The notes beneath the pieces were generated by a model. That model worked only from the letters and a program-made list of their open reading frames with translations. It searched no databases and had not been told where the DNA came from. A program made the translations under genes and the position numbers. A DNA stretch of 64,000 nt, taken from contig NZ_NVPR01000061.1 of assembly GCF_002551815.1 (NCBI RefSeq), positions 1-64,000 of the forward strand, read 5' to 3'. Positions 8,684 to 17,300 of this stretch are shown piece by piece. Positions within the stretch are counted from its first letter, which is position 1. Each line of letters opens with the position of its first letter. The DNA comes from Bacillus sp. AFS098217. Its GTDB lineage: Bacteria > Bacillota > Bacilli > Bacillales > Bacillaceae_G.

Positions 8684-8914
8684 ATGAAAAATGTGGATTT
8701 TATACTAGAGAGTGATGAAACATTAAAGCCATCGGAACGATTGGTATTGTTATTATTAGAAAAACATAGGATGTTATATACAAATGATTTACTAGCACTA
8801 TCGAATTTATCTTACAAAACATTAACGGATTCATTGACAGCACTTGTAATAAAATCATATGTATTAAAAGATACAGGAAAAGGAAGAAAACAAAATTGTT
8901 ATAGGTTAATGTAA
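8684..8914 (+). CDS. small winged-helix DNA-binding protein
   Basis: The 76-residue protein reads as one winged helix-turn-helix domain: helix KPSERLVLLLLEKH (about 16-29), the HTH TNDLLALSNLSYKTLTDSL (34-52) and a wing with KDTGKGRKQNCYRL. It probably regulates a local promoter. The ribosome binding site AAGGAG is 13 bases from the ATG, longer than usual, so translation may be weak. No operon partner is visible. Confidence 0.65.
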   Translation: MKNVDFILESDETLKPSERLVLLLLEKHRMLYTNDLLALSNLSYKTLTDSLTALVIKSYVLKDTGKGRKQNCYRLM

Positions 8915-9278
8915 TAGGAAGAGTAGCTATAAATGAGTACAATTTAAATGCTTTTTACATATGTAAGGAGAAAATTATTTTATCTTTACGTATGTAAAAA
9001 AGTATATCTAGAAGTGGTGTTTTTAGTATTGAAAAAATAAGCTATCACATTTAGGGATGATGGTTCACCAAGGTATAGTATATTTAGTAGCGTTTTAGAA
9101 AAAAATCTATTTAAATCAGAAAAAATAAGAAAATAAATAATTATAAAAATGAATTCTAAAAATAACTAACTTGTTAAAAGTGAACCGTTTTTTTATTTAG
9201 AAAATGAATTATCGATAGTGGATGAATGTTATTAAAATAATATTTTTATGTAAACTTCTTTATTTAAAAAAGAATCGA
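8915..9278. other. AT-rich gap with one possible gene scrap
   Basis: No complete gene was found. A + strand frame at about 9048-9137 reads FRDDGSPRYSIFSSVLEKNL and stops; it has no start and could be a C-terminal scrap. The rest is A+T-rich with no recognised signal except the terminator beginning at 9279. Confidence 0.4.
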
Positions 9279-9320
9279 ACAAAACCAGCAGTGGGTTTTT
9301 ACAACTGCTGGTTTTGTTTT
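9279..9320 (-). terminator. terminator of the aldo/keto reductase gene
   Basis: ACAAAACCAGCAGT pairs perfectly with ACTGCTGGTTTTGT around an eleven-base loop, with A tracts that become T tracts on the minus strand. Confidence 0.85.
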
Positions 9321-10245
9321 AAAGTTTTGTTATATATGTTAATTCTTCATCCGATAGGAGCGGGCGAATAGAGGCGGCTGCATTTTCTTTCGCTTGTATT
9401 TCTGTTTTGGCACCAGGAATTGCAACAGATACTGCTGGATGTGAGAGCACATAGCGAAGTGCGAGTTGCCCTAGACTGCGGTTTTCGCTAGAAAGGAATC
9501 TTAGTTTCTCTACCTTTTGTAAATCCTCCTGAAACCATATTTCTCTTGGCCATTCTTGACGTAAATCACCATCAGGGAATGTTGTTTGCTTTGTGAACTT
9601 CCCTGTTAATATTCCCATTTTTAATGGACCACGTATGACAGCTCCTAAATTTTTTTCTTGTAAATAAGGTAATATATCTTCTTCTGGCTTTCGATTTAGT
9701 ATATTATAGTCGAGCTGTACAACATCAATTTCATCGTTTCTATTAAAGTTTTTTATATATTGTAAATCATGTGTAGAAACACCGACAGCTCTTGCTTTTC
9801 CATCTCGTTTTAATATTTCAAATGCGCGAAGGAACGCTTCTGTTTCTTCTTTTTTGTCCCACCAAATATGACAAAAGTAAACATCGATATAATCTGTTTG
9901 CAGGCGAAGTAAGCTAGTTTCAAAGACTGCGATTACTTTTTCGGCTGTATCATAGACAGGTTTTCCATCGGGATCATAGTGATGACCAATTAATCCGCCC
10001 TTTGTAGAAAGGATAATATCATTTCGATGCTCTTTTATTGCTTGTGCGACTAATTTTTCACTATGCCCTAAACCATATACATCAGCGGTATCAATAAAAT
10101 TCACTCCGCATTCTAATGCCTTTCTCATTGCAGTAATAGAATGTTCATCATTTACAGGTCCCCATTCGTCACCGCCAATTGCCCAGGCGCCAAATCCAAT
10201 TTCAGAAACGGTTATACCTGTTTTTCCTAATGTGCGATAATGCAT
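9319..10245 (-). CDS. aldo/keto reductase
   Basis: This 308-residue NADPH-dependent (beta/alpha)8 oxidoreductase has the full catalytic tetrad: Asp52 and Tyr57 in DTADVYG, Lys82 in STKGG, and His126 in FCHIWW. The N-terminus RTLGKTGITVSEIGFGAWAIGG is typical of the YhdN/YccK-like bacterial branch. It reduces aldehydes or ketones, with the physiological substrate unknown. The ATG at 10245 follows GGGAGGG. It is a single-gene unit with its own terminator. Confidence 0.92.
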   Translation of the reverse strand: MHYRTLGKTGITVSEIGFGAWAIGGDEWGPVNDEHSITAMRKALECGVNFIDTADVYGLGHSEKLVAQAIKEHRNDIILSTKGGLIGHHYDPDGKPVYDTAEKVIAVFETSLLRLQTDYIDVYFCHIWWDKKEETEAFLRAFEILKRDGKARAVGVSTHDLQYIKNFNRNDEIDVVQLDYNILNRKPEEDILPYLQEKNLGAVIRGPLKMGILTGKFTKQTTFPDGDLRQEWPREIWFQEDLQKVEKLRFLSSENRSLGQLALRYVLSHPAVSVAIPGAKTEIQAKENAAASIRPLLSDEELTYITKL

Positions 10246-10543
10246 ATATTTCCCTCCCTTATAAGCAATTTATACTAAACTATTCAATTGGAGGAGTAAT
10301 GTGTGGAGAAGATTGTACTAGGCGTGATTGGACATTTAGAGGAGGGAACAGCATAAAGTACGATTTTACAGCACAAAAAATAAAATTTTAATCTGAAATG
10401 TAGAGATGTCGTCGAAAGCTATCTCTAATTGGTTAATTTATGAGATTTTTTTATAGAGGAGCCTACTTTAGAAAAAGAGAATTTAAGTTAGTAAGAGCCA
10501 TAGGAGAGGCAGTGAGATAAAATGGGTTAGGGGGATTTAAAAC
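10246..10543. other. intergenic region, possible short leader ORF
   Basis: A GTG at 10301 preceded by GGAGGAG opens VEKIVLGVIGHLEEGTA and stops after 17 codons. It resembles the start of a cobalamin-mutase small subunit only superficially. No further coding sequence was recognised up to the start of the DivIC-like gene. Confidence 0.3.
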
Positions 10544-10900
10544 ATGGGGAAACTCAAGAAAGTAAATGTTCCTAATATGCCGCAACATCAATCGCAGCCT
10601 AATGAATATCGAGTTATAAATAAGAAGAAAATAAGGCGGTGTATTTTAGCTTTTATTTTTATTTTTTCGGCAACTTTTTATGTTCACTATATCCTTACTA
10701 AACAAGAAGAAATAATTCAAACAAAGCGAGATACGATTAAAAATCAGCAAAAGCAATTGCTATCATTACGAAAAGATTCACGGTATTTAAAGAGTGAAGT
10801 TGAAAATTTAACGGACAATGAAGAAGAAATTTTAAAGCTTGCGAGGAAAGAGTATCAATTTTCTAAGCCGAATGAAACTATATTTGTCCTACCTAAATAG
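10544..10900 (+). CDS. DivIC/FtsB-like septum formation initiator paralog
   Basis: The 118-residue protein has a short cytoplasmic tail, one transmembrane segment (CILAFIFIFSATFYVHYIL, about 33-51), an extracellular coiled coil (about 53-90, QEEIIQTKRDTIKNQQKQL) and the family ending EEILKLARKEYQFSKPNET. This is the DivIC/FtsB topology for a bitopic divisome protein that pairs with FtsL. The usual divIC lies near the origin beside yabR-type genes; here the gene stands alone, so I read it as an additional paralog. It may act in division or sporulation. A terminator follows at 10920. Confidence 0.8.
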   Translation: MGKLKKVNVPNMPQHQSQPNEYRVINKKKIRRCILAFIFIFSATFYVHYILTKQEEIIQTKRDTIKNQQKQLLSLRKDSRYLKSEVENLTDNEEEILKLARKEYQFSKPNETIFVLPK

Positions 10901-10919
10901 ATATGAAATGTTGAAATGA

Positions 10920-10950
10920 AAGCAGTTAGCGAATAGCTAACTGCTTTTTT
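10920..10950 (+). terminator. terminator of the DivIC-like gene
   Basis: AGCAGTTAGC and GCTAACTGCT form a perfect stem with a five-base loop and T6 tail. Confidence 0.9.
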
Positions 10951-11424
10951 GGACCAAATGTTTTTCGAAAACAGGCATATCATAACTGAACGTTTGTAGG
11001 TAATATAATTTTTTTAAGGGAGCTATCTGAAAAAAGCAGACTTTATATATGGGATAGAAAAATGAATGAAAAGTATCAACGGGAATGTAAGTGTCATGAT
11101 ACAAGGGGCAATTACATATCGTTACAATGAGCGATTTTTGCATCCATCAGCTATTTTTATCAAGTTAGTGATTCTTTCATGTGTTATAGAAAAAGTGAAG
11201 TTTGAAGCACTGAATCTATACGAATTAATACATATTTCATCTCTTTTAAAGACTGGTGAAAGCGGCATCGCTTTATTATTATACATGATGCAGCAAGGTT
11301 AAAAATCAATCATGAAATTGTGTATATAGCTGCATGAAGTTCAAGTGCAGGGTGTGCAAGTCATGCGGATTATATATTTTCAGAGATTGGTTATTTAGTT
11401 ATGGAATATATATCAAAATAAATA
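10951..11424. other. gap with degraded coding traces
   Basis: The + strand carries a 78-codon open frame at 11066-11302 (starting MKSINGNVSVMIQG) but with no ribosome binding site and no family resemblance. Other frames show broken peptide-like segments (RFIIIHDAARLKINHEIVY). I read this as decayed DNA. Nothing functional was identified before the promoter at 11425. Confidence 0.35.
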
Positions 11425-11453
11425 TTGTTAAAATTCTGTTAATTATATATACT
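11425..11453 (+). promoter_or_regulatory. sigma-A promoter of the DUF3870 gene
   Basis: TTGTTA (11425-11430), a 17-base spacer and TATACT (11448-11453) form a good vegetative promoter. The transcript would have a leader of roughly 90 bases, containing small inverted repeats (TGAG/CTCA at about 11486-11500 and ACGG/CCGT at about 11502-11521). Confidence 0.5.
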
Positions 11454-11549
11454 TACAGTAAGCGGATACATTTTTTAATAAACGATGAGTCCTCAGCTCA
11501 TACGGCTGTTAAGAAAACCGTTATCCTCGTATAAGAAAGGAAGATATAT

Positions 11550-11876
11550 GTGTACGCTTCTAATACGATTTATATCGTAGGGGATGCGAAAGCACCTCAA
11601 AATAATCCAATTACAGAAAAATTTAAAAGTTATTTTGTAGCATTCGTTATTGAAAAGGATACAGGGAAAATTATGGATGCGGATTGTTCAGCGACCATTT
11701 CATTAACAGCTCAATTCGTAAAGCATTTATTTCTACATAAAAATATAAATGATCCGCAATTAGTAGCAGAAATTAAAAATCGTTATTTTGGATCATCTCA
11801 AAAAGCATTGCTTGTAGCATTAAAAGATGCGCAAAAAAAATATAATCAAATCGCTGCTTTGTCTACACATTCATAG
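11550..11876 (+). CDS. DUF3870 domain protein
   Basis: The 108-residue protein reads YIVGDAKAPQNNPITEKF at the N-terminus and IMDADCSATISLTAQFVKHLF in the middle, the pattern of the DUF3870 family of Firmicutes, often found beside amino-acid or purine metabolism genes. The start is a GTG at 11550 with AAGGAAG upstream; the overlapping ATG at 11548 is in a different frame. The function is unknown. A strong terminator separates it from the epimerase gene, so the two are independent units. Confidence 0.8.
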   Translation: MYASNTIYIVGDAKAPQNNPITEKFKSYFVAFVIEKDTGKIMDADCSATISLTAQFVKHLFLHKNINDPQLVAEIKNRYFGSSQKALLVALKDAQKKYNQIAALSTHS

Positions 11877-11880
11877 ACAA

Positions 11881-11920
11881 AATCCAGCCGTAAGATTCAT
11901 TCTTATGGCTGGATTTTTTT
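11881..11920 (+). terminator. terminator of the DUF3870 gene
   Basis: AATCCAGCC.TAAGA and TCTTA.GGCTGGATT pair over 15 positions with one G-T mismatch site, followed by T7. Confidence 0.9.
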
Positions 11921-11945
11921 ATTGGACAGAGAAAGGATGAATGAA

Positions 11946-12998
11946 ATGAAAATTACCGATTTAATAGTGAAGCGTCGTTATATTAAACTCCATACACCGT
12001 TTAAAACGGCGCTGCGCACTGTAACTGACATTGAAAGTATTGATGTTTTTATCCATACAGATGAAGGTATTGTAGGAAAAGGAGCCGCGACTGCGACTCC
12101 AGTTATTACAGGAGACTTTGCTGGTGGGATTGAAGAAGCAATTTTGGGACCAATTCGTTCTGTATTAATCGGGAAAGACATACTGCAACTTCAGACATTG
12201 TTGTTACACATTCAAACGAGTTGTGTAGGGAATACGAGTGCGAAGGCAGCGGTAGATATGGCCTTATATGATGTGTATTGTCAGTTTTATCACATACCAT
12301 TGTATGCGTTATTAGGCGGAAAGAAAGAGATTCAAACAGACATTACAGTAAGTGTTGACGAGCCTTTATTAATGGCAAAAGAAGCAAAAAATCACGTGAA
12401 AAAAGGGTTTCGCATATTGAAAATAAAAGTTGGTAAATCTACAAATTTAGATTTAGAGCGGATTGAGGCAATTAGAAATATTGTTCCAAAGGATACTACG
12501 TTACGATTAGATGCTAATCAAGGATGGGGACCAAAAGAAGCTGTTGCGATTATTCGAGAAATGGAGAATAGAAATTTAAATATTGAATTTGTAGAGCAAC
12601 CCGTTCATGCGAAAGATTGGGAGGGATTAAAGTATGTAAAAGATCATGTACAGACACCAATTATGGCGGATGAAAGTGTGTTTTCATCGCAGGATGCATT
12701 AAAGCTCGTTCAAGGTCAGTATGCTGATTTATTAAATATTAAATTAATGAAATGCGGTGGCATACGAGAAGCGTGGAAAATTGCTGATATTGCTCAAGCT
12801 GCTGGTGTGAAATGTATGGTTGGCAGCATGATGGAGTCATCGCTTTCCGTTACAGCTATCGCTCATTTAGCCGCTGCCCATCCGAACATTCACTATTTTG
12901 ATCTTGATGCTCCATTATGGTTAATGGAAGAACCAAGTGGAATTACTTATAGCGGATCAAAGGTAACCCTGCATCATGCAATGAATATAAAATCTTAG
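11946..12998 (+). CDS. ykfB: L-Ala-D/L-Glu dipeptide epimerase (YkfB-like)
   Basis: The 350-residue enolase-superfamily enzyme epimerises L-Ala-D-Glu released from murein peptides to L-Ala-L-Glu for catabolism. It has the muconate-lactonising subgroup signatures: the KIKVGK motif with the acid/base lysine pair (about 158-163), the three metal ligands in LDANQGW (about 190), EFVEQP (about 217) and ADES (about 242), and the second catalytic lysine in NIKLMKCGG (about 266). The ATG at 11946 follows AAAGGA at good spacing. It heads the ykf-like group with YkfC and an OppA-type lipoprotein downstream. Confidence 0.9.
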   Translation: MKITDLIVKRRYIKLHTPFKTALRTVTDIESIDVFIHTDEGIVGKGAATATPVITGDFAGGIEEAILGPIRSVLIGKDILQLQTLLLHIQTSCVGNTSAKAAVDMALYDVYCQFYHIPLYALLGGKKEIQTDITVSVDEPLLMAKEAKNHVKKGFRILKIKVGKSTNLDLERIEAIRNIVPKDTTLRLDANQGWGPKEAVAIIREMENRNLNIEFVEQPVHAKDWEGLKYVKDHVQTPIMADESVFSSQDALKLVQGQYADLLNIKLMKCGGIREAWKIADIAQAAGVKCMVGSMMESSLSVTAIAHLAAAHPNIHYFDLDAPLWLMEEPSGITYSGSKVTLHHAMNIKS

Positions 12999-13059
12999 AG
13001 GGCTTACTATTTTTAATGAATGTATTCATTTAGCAAACTATCTTTTAAGGAGGGTGCTT

Positions 13060-14061
13060 ATGAAAAAAATGGGGGCTGTATTTTTAACGACACTATTCAT
13101 TTTTTCATCTTTATCAGTAGTAAATGCCGAAGAGAAAAAAGAGAATATAGCATTTATAGACGTTGCGGCTGCAACGCTGTGGACTGGACCAAATTTACTT
13201 CGTCCAATTGATGCACCAAGTGCAACAAACCCTGTTGATCTATGGAAATGGACCAAATCAATGACGCTTGATGAAAAACTTTGGTTAACAAATACAAATA
13301 AACTAGAAACGCAAGCTTTACTAGGTCAAGAAGTAACGGTTGTTGAGGAACAAGGTGAATGGGTGAAAGTAGTGGTGCATGGGCAACCGACGCCGAGAAA
13401 TGATGAGGGGTATCCTGGATGGATGCCTGCAAAACAATTAACGTACACGCAAGAATTTGCCGATAAAAAGAATCAACCATTCGTGTTGATTACAAAACCA
13501 ACAGCTATTTTATATATAAATCCTTCTGATCAAAATAAGTCTTTAGAAGTGAGCTATAATACACGCTTACCACTTCTAAGTGAAGATGCGATTTCGTATC
13601 GTGTATTACTACCAAATGGCCAAAAGGCATGGTTGCGGAAAAAAGATGGTACTGTTTATGCTGCGCAAAATGAAATACCAGTTCCAACAGGTGATGACTT
13701 AGTGAACACTGGAAAGCAATTTTTAGGATTAGCATATATATGGGCTGGCACAAGTGGTTTTGGATTCGATTGTTCTGGATTTACACATACAATTTATAAA
13801 TCACATGGTATTACAATCCCTCGTGATTCAGGTCCACAATCAAAAGCTGGTATTGCGGTTGATAAAGAAAACTTACAAAAAGGTGATTTAATTTTCTTTG
13901 CTCATAATCAGGGGAAAGGAAGTGTTCATCACGTAGGTATGTATATTGGGGATGGGAAAATGATTCATTCTCCAAAAGCAGAAAGAGCTGTTGAGATCAT
14001 TCCAGTAGACACGCCGGGATATATAGAAGAATATGCTGGCGCTCGTCGCTATTTGCCTTAA
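13060..14061 (+). CDS. ykfC: gamma-D-glutamyl-L-diamino acid endopeptidase YkfC (NlpC/P60)
   Basis: The 333-residue exported enzyme cleaves the D-Glu-diamino acid bond of murein peptides that carry a free N-terminal L-Ala. A signal peptide ends at VNA (residue 23). Two bacterial SH3 domains (about 30-205) precede an NlpC/P60 domain with Cys238 in FDCSGF, His291 in HHVGMY and His303 in MIHSP. These are the numbers known for the structurally solved B. cereus YkfC. The ATG at 13060 follows AAGGAGGG. It lies 61 bases after ykfB and 23 bases before the peptide-binding lipoprotein gene, so one operon is likely. Confidence 0.95.
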   Translation: MKKMGAVFLTTLFIFSSLSVVNAEEKKENIAFIDVAAATLWTGPNLLRPIDAPSATNPVDLWKWTKSMTLDEKLWLTNTNKLETQALLGQEVTVVEEQGEWVKVVVHGQPTPRNDEGYPGWMPAKQLTYTQEFADKKNQPFVLITKPTAILYINPSDQNKSLEVSYNTRLPLLSEDAISYRVLLPNGQKAWLRKKDGTVYAAQNEIPVPTGDDLVNTGKQFLGLAYIWAGTSGFGFDCSGFTHTIYKSHGITIPRDSGPQSKAGIAVDKENLQKGDLIFFAHNQGKGSVHHVGMYIGDGKMIHSPKAERAVEIIPVDTPGYIEEYAGARRYLP

Positions 14062-14084
14062 TTGAAAAGATAGGGGGTTTTTAA

Positions 14085-15707
14085 ATGAAAAAGGTCATTC
14101 GTTTTTCATTGGTTAGTACTCTACTTGTTTCTTCCTTTTTAGTTGGTTGTGGAAAAGAAAAAACAACTACAAAACCGAAAGAAGAGAAGAAAGTATTACA
14201 GTTAACAGAAACTGGTGAAATTCCGTCATTAAATTCAGTAAAAGTAACAGATGCTGTTTCGTTTAACGTGTTAAATAATGTGATGGAGGGGCTGTTCAGA
14301 TTATCAAAAAATGATGAAGTGATTGCTGGAGCTGCACAAAAGCATGAGGTTAGTACAGATGGGAAAACATATACATTTCATTTGCGTGACGCAAAATGGT
14401 CTAATGGAGATCCAGTGACAGCTCATGATTTTGTATATGCCTGGAAGCAACTTATTAACCCAGATACAGCTTCCCAATACGCTTATATTATGTATGATGT
14501 GAAAAATGCAGAGAAGATCAATAAGAAGCAAATGGGACTAGAAGAATTAGGAGTGAAAGCACAAGATGATAAAACATTTGTTGTGGAATTAGAACATCCT
14601 GTACCATATTTCACTAAATTACTTTGTTTACCATCCTTTTACCCAATTAATGAAAAATATGCAAAAGAACAAGGGGATAAATATGGCTTAGAAGCAAATA
14701 AAACTGTATACAATGGACCATTTACATTATCAGAATGGAAGCATGAAGCGAGTTTTACAATGAAGAAAAACGATCAATATTGGGATAAAAAAGAAGTGAA
14801 ATTAGATGAAGTAAATTATCAAATTGTAAAAGAAATTTCTACTGCTGTAAATTTATATCAGACAGATAAAATTGACCGCGCTGTGATTTCAACAGAGTTT
14901 GGTGATAAATACAAGAACGATAAAGAATTAAAACAATATACAGATCCTGTCATGTATTTCTTCCGCTTTAACGAAAATGTACCGATTCTTAAAAATAAAA
15001 ATGCCCGCCTTGCGCTTAGTATGGCGTTTGATAAAAAGGGACTTGCAACTTCATTTTTAAATGATGGATCAGTACCTGCCAATTACTATGTGCCAAATGG
15101 ATTTTTAAAAGGGCCAGACAAGAAAGACTTTAGAGAAACTGGAGCGGAGTTTAATAAAACAAATGTAAAACAAGCGAAAGAATATTGGGAAAAAGCAAAA
15201 CAAGAGACAGGAGTAAATGAAGTTACATTAGAACTGTTAAACTATGATTTAGAAAACTTTAAAAAAGTAGGAGAGTATATTAAAGAACAATTAGAGAAGA
15301 GTCTGCCAGGATTAACGATAAAAATAAAATTGCAACCTCATTCGCAAAAACTAGCATTAGAGAAAAAGAAAGAATATGAAATGTCGTTATCTCGTTGGTT
15401 GCCGGATTATCCAGATCCAATGACATACTTAGAAGTTTTCGTTTCAGAAAGTGGTGTGAATAATACAGGTTATGCAAATCCAGAATATGATACTTTAATT
15501 AAAAAGGTGAAAACGGAACTAGGAAACGATGAACAGGCACGCTGGAAGGCAATGCATGAGGCGGAAAAAATGCTGCTTGATGATGCGGTGATTGCACCGG
15601 TGTTCCAACATGGATTATCATATTTACAAAAGCCGTATGTGAAGGATCTATATGTGCACCAATTTGGTCCAGCGACAAGTTTGAAATGGGCAGATATACA
15701 AAAATAA
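14085..15707 (+). CDS. oligopeptide ABC transporter substrate-binding lipoprotein (OppA/DppE-like)
   Basis: The 540-residue lipoprotein has a lipobox LVGC (Cys22) and the SBP family 5 fold, with signatures WSNGDPVTAHDFVYAWKQ (about 101-118) and the C-terminal ALSMAFDK region. It captures peptides at the cell surface. In B. subtilis ykf genes sit beside dppE, so its likely ligand is murein tripeptide or L-Ala-D-Glu-type dipeptide. No permease or ATPase genes follow; the protein must share a transporter encoded elsewhere. A terminator at 15719 ends the unit. Confidence 0.9.
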   Translation: MKKVIRFSLVSTLLVSSFLVGCGKEKTTTKPKEEKKVLQLTETGEIPSLNSVKVTDAVSFNVLNNVMEGLFRLSKNDEVIAGAAQKHEVSTDGKTYTFHLRDAKWSNGDPVTAHDFVYAWKQLINPDTASQYAYIMYDVKNAEKINKKQMGLEELGVKAQDDKTFVVELEHPVPYFTKLLCLPSFYPINEKYAKEQGDKYGLEANKTVYNGPFTLSEWKHEASFTMKKNDQYWDKKEVKLDEVNYQIVKEISTAVNLYQTDKIDRAVISTEFGDKYKNDKELKQYTDPVMYFFRFNENVPILKNKNARLALSMAFDKKGLATSFLNDGSVPANYYVPNGFLKGPDKKDFRETGAEFNKTNVKQAKEYWEKAKQETGVNEVTLELLNYDLENFKKVGEYIKEQLEKSLPGLTIKIKLQPHSQKLALEKKKEYEMSLSRWLPDYPDPMTYLEVFVSESGVNNTGYANPEYDTLIKKVKTELGNDEQARWKAMHEAEKMLLDDAVIAPVFQHGLSYLQKPYVKDLYVHQFGPATSLKWADIQK

Positions 15708-15718
15708 AATACGGTACG

Positions 15719-15756
15719 AAAAAACAGACTTTGTTTGTATGATAGTCTGTTTTTTG
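15719..15756 (+). terminator. terminator of the ykf-like operon
   Basis: AAAAAACAGACT pairs with AGTCTGTTTTTT around a 13-base loop. Confidence 0.9.
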
Positions 15757-15866
15757 CGTATAAAAATATATCATTTTATAGTCGTGGATACAAAGAGAGA
15801 GAAAAGGATTATATGGTATAATTTGCTAGGATGTAAGATGAAATTTTGACTAAAGGGGAAAATGAT

Positions 15867-16394
15867 ATGTCTATAGAGGTGAAAGGGAATATAGTTCATA
15901 CGAAAAGAATTTTTATGAGAAAACCGAGCATAGAAGATATTGATGAATTCTATGAAATAGTGAAAAACAATGAAGTTGGTAAATGGCTTGCAGTATCTAG
16001 GGGCATGTCACGGAAAGAAGCTGAACAATATGTTGGACAGTTTATATCACATTGGGAAAAGAATGGCTTTGGTGTATGGTTCCTATTTAATCATATAACG
16101 GGAGAAATGATAGGGCATTGTGGTTTAAGGTATATGGATGGAACAGAAGATGTGGAAATTATGTATCTTCTTGATCCGAAGTGTTGGGGAAATGGATATG
16201 CTACAGAAGCTGTCCATGCATCGATTCAATATGCTTTTCAGGATTTAAAAGTTAAAAAAGTAGTCGCAAGAATTAAACTTGTGAATGAGAAATCGAAGAA
16301 TGTGTTAGAAAAGGTTGGATTTAAGTACATAAAAGATGTGGATTATGACGGACGTCAATTATCATATTATGAATATACGAATTCATCTCAATAG
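15867..16394 (+). CDS. RimJ/RimL-type GNAT N-acetyltransferase
   Basis: The protein of 175 residues has the ribosomal-protein-acetyltransferase-like pattern: TKRIFMRKPSIEDIDEFYE at the N-terminus, EIMYLLDPKCWGNGYATEA with the acetyl-CoA loop WGNGYATE (about 105-112), and NEKSKNVLEKVGFKYI near the C-terminus. It would acetylate an amine, possibly an N-terminus or an antibiotic. The ATG at 15867 follows AAAGGGG; the upstream TTG adds no conserved sequence. It is monocistronic. Confidence 0.88.
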   Translation: MSIEVKGNIVHTKRIFMRKPSIEDIDEFYEIVKNNEVGKWLAVSRGMSRKEAEQYVGQFISHWEKNGFGVWFLFNHITGEMIGHCGLRYMDGTEDVEIMYLLDPKCWGNGYATEAVHASIQYAFQDLKVKKVVARIKLVNEKSKNVLEKVGFKYIKDVDYDGRQLSYYEYTNSSQ

Positions 16395-16410
16395 CAATGT
16401 AAAATAAAAA

Positions 16411-16446
16411 CGCTACAAGTTCTTAATTGAATATGAGCTTGTAGCG
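16411..16446. terminator. bidirectional terminator
   Basis: CGCTACAAG pairs with CTTGTAGCG; the A run on the left gives a T tail for the minus-strand DedA gene. It lies between convergent genes. Confidence 0.75.
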
Positions 16447-16475
16447 AAAGTATTTGAGATATATGATTTTTAAAT

Positions 16476-17081
16476 TTAAGCACGTTTTTTTCGCTTCTTT
16501 AACCATATTTTTAAAGCGAAGTATAAAGTAATAAGGATAATTCCACCAATGGCAAATGATTTGACATATGGTCCAGCAACATCATTGATATTACCCCAAT
16601 TTTCTCCTAGTTTTTCACCTAAATAGATAAAAATAATGGACCATGGGATAATCGCAAGTCCTGTAAGGCTAACGAATCGTATAAATGACATCTTTGTAAT
16701 TCCGGCAGGGATTGAAATGGCATGACGAACAACAGGAATGAAACGTGCTGTGAAAATAACACCAGTTCCATAACGATTAAACCATGCTTCTGCAGCATCG
16801 ATTTGTTTTTTATGAATGAAAATGTATTTACCATAACACTCTAATACAGGACGTCCACCGTATCGACCAATCCAATAAATAAAGATTTGCGCAATAACAC
16901 CACCAATTGTACCAAATACAACAGCTCCTATAAATGAGATGCTTCCTGTGGATACTAAATATCCTGCATAAGCAAGAACAATTTCACTTGGGATAATCTC
17001 GATCATGAGCCCGAACATAATGCCCCAGTAACCTAGTCCTTCTAAAAATTGTAATACAGAATGAATAAAACTTTCTAACAT
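16476..17081 (-). CDS. DedA-family membrane protein
   Basis: The 201-residue protein has four to five hydrophobic segments and the DedA/SNARE-associated motifs: EIIPSEIVLAYAGYLV (about 27-42), the GRYGG...GKYIF segment, and FTARFIPVVRHAISIPAGI (about 109-128) with its conserved Arg residues. Some DedA proteins flip undecaprenyl phosphate or phospholipids across the cytoplasmic membrane and affect peptide-antibiotic sensitivity. The specific substrate here is unknown. The C-terminus is a Lys/Arg-rich tail. It is monocistronic. Confidence 0.9.
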   Translation of the reverse strand: MLESFIHSVLQFLEGLGYWGIMFGLMIEIIPSEIVLAYAGYLVSTGSISFIGAVVFGTIGGVIAQIFIYWIGRYGGRPVLECYGKYIFIHKKQIDAAEAWFNRYGTGVIFTARFIPVVRHAISIPAGITKMSFIRFVSLTGLAIIPWSIIFIYLGEKLGENWGNINDVAGPYVKSFAIGGIILITLYFALKIWLKKRKKRA

Positions 17082-17263
17082 GTTGCACCTTCTATATATG
17101 AGATTTTTTAGGAGTAAGAGAAAAAATATTCCTTACATGTTAAGTATACGAGAAATTATAAAAGAATGGGGGTGAATTTTTGAAAAAACACCTATTCTTT
17201 ATATATTGAATGTTTATTTTTTATCTATTTTAAAAGATTCATTTTATGATTGTAAAAAAATTT

Positions 17264-17294
17264 TTCGCTCGTCTCAAAAAATGAAACGAGCGAA
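17264..17294 (-). terminator. terminator of the pspA operon
   Basis: TTCGCTCGT pairs with ACGAGCGAA across a 13-base loop, with a run of T on the minus strand. Confidence 0.85.
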
Positions 17295-17300
17295 TAGTTT

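Noticed and set aside
10301-10354. GTG ORF reading VEKIVLGVIG as a cobalamin-mutase subunit
   Set aside because: It stops after 17 codons and the following DNA does not continue the family in any frame.
11066-11302. 78-codon + strand ORF
   Set aside because: No ribosome binding site, no family pattern and mixed coding traces in other frames.
11484-11527. Riboswitch before the DUF3870 gene
   Set aside because: The stems are only four base pairs long and match no known aptamer consensus; kept only as a low-interest observation.
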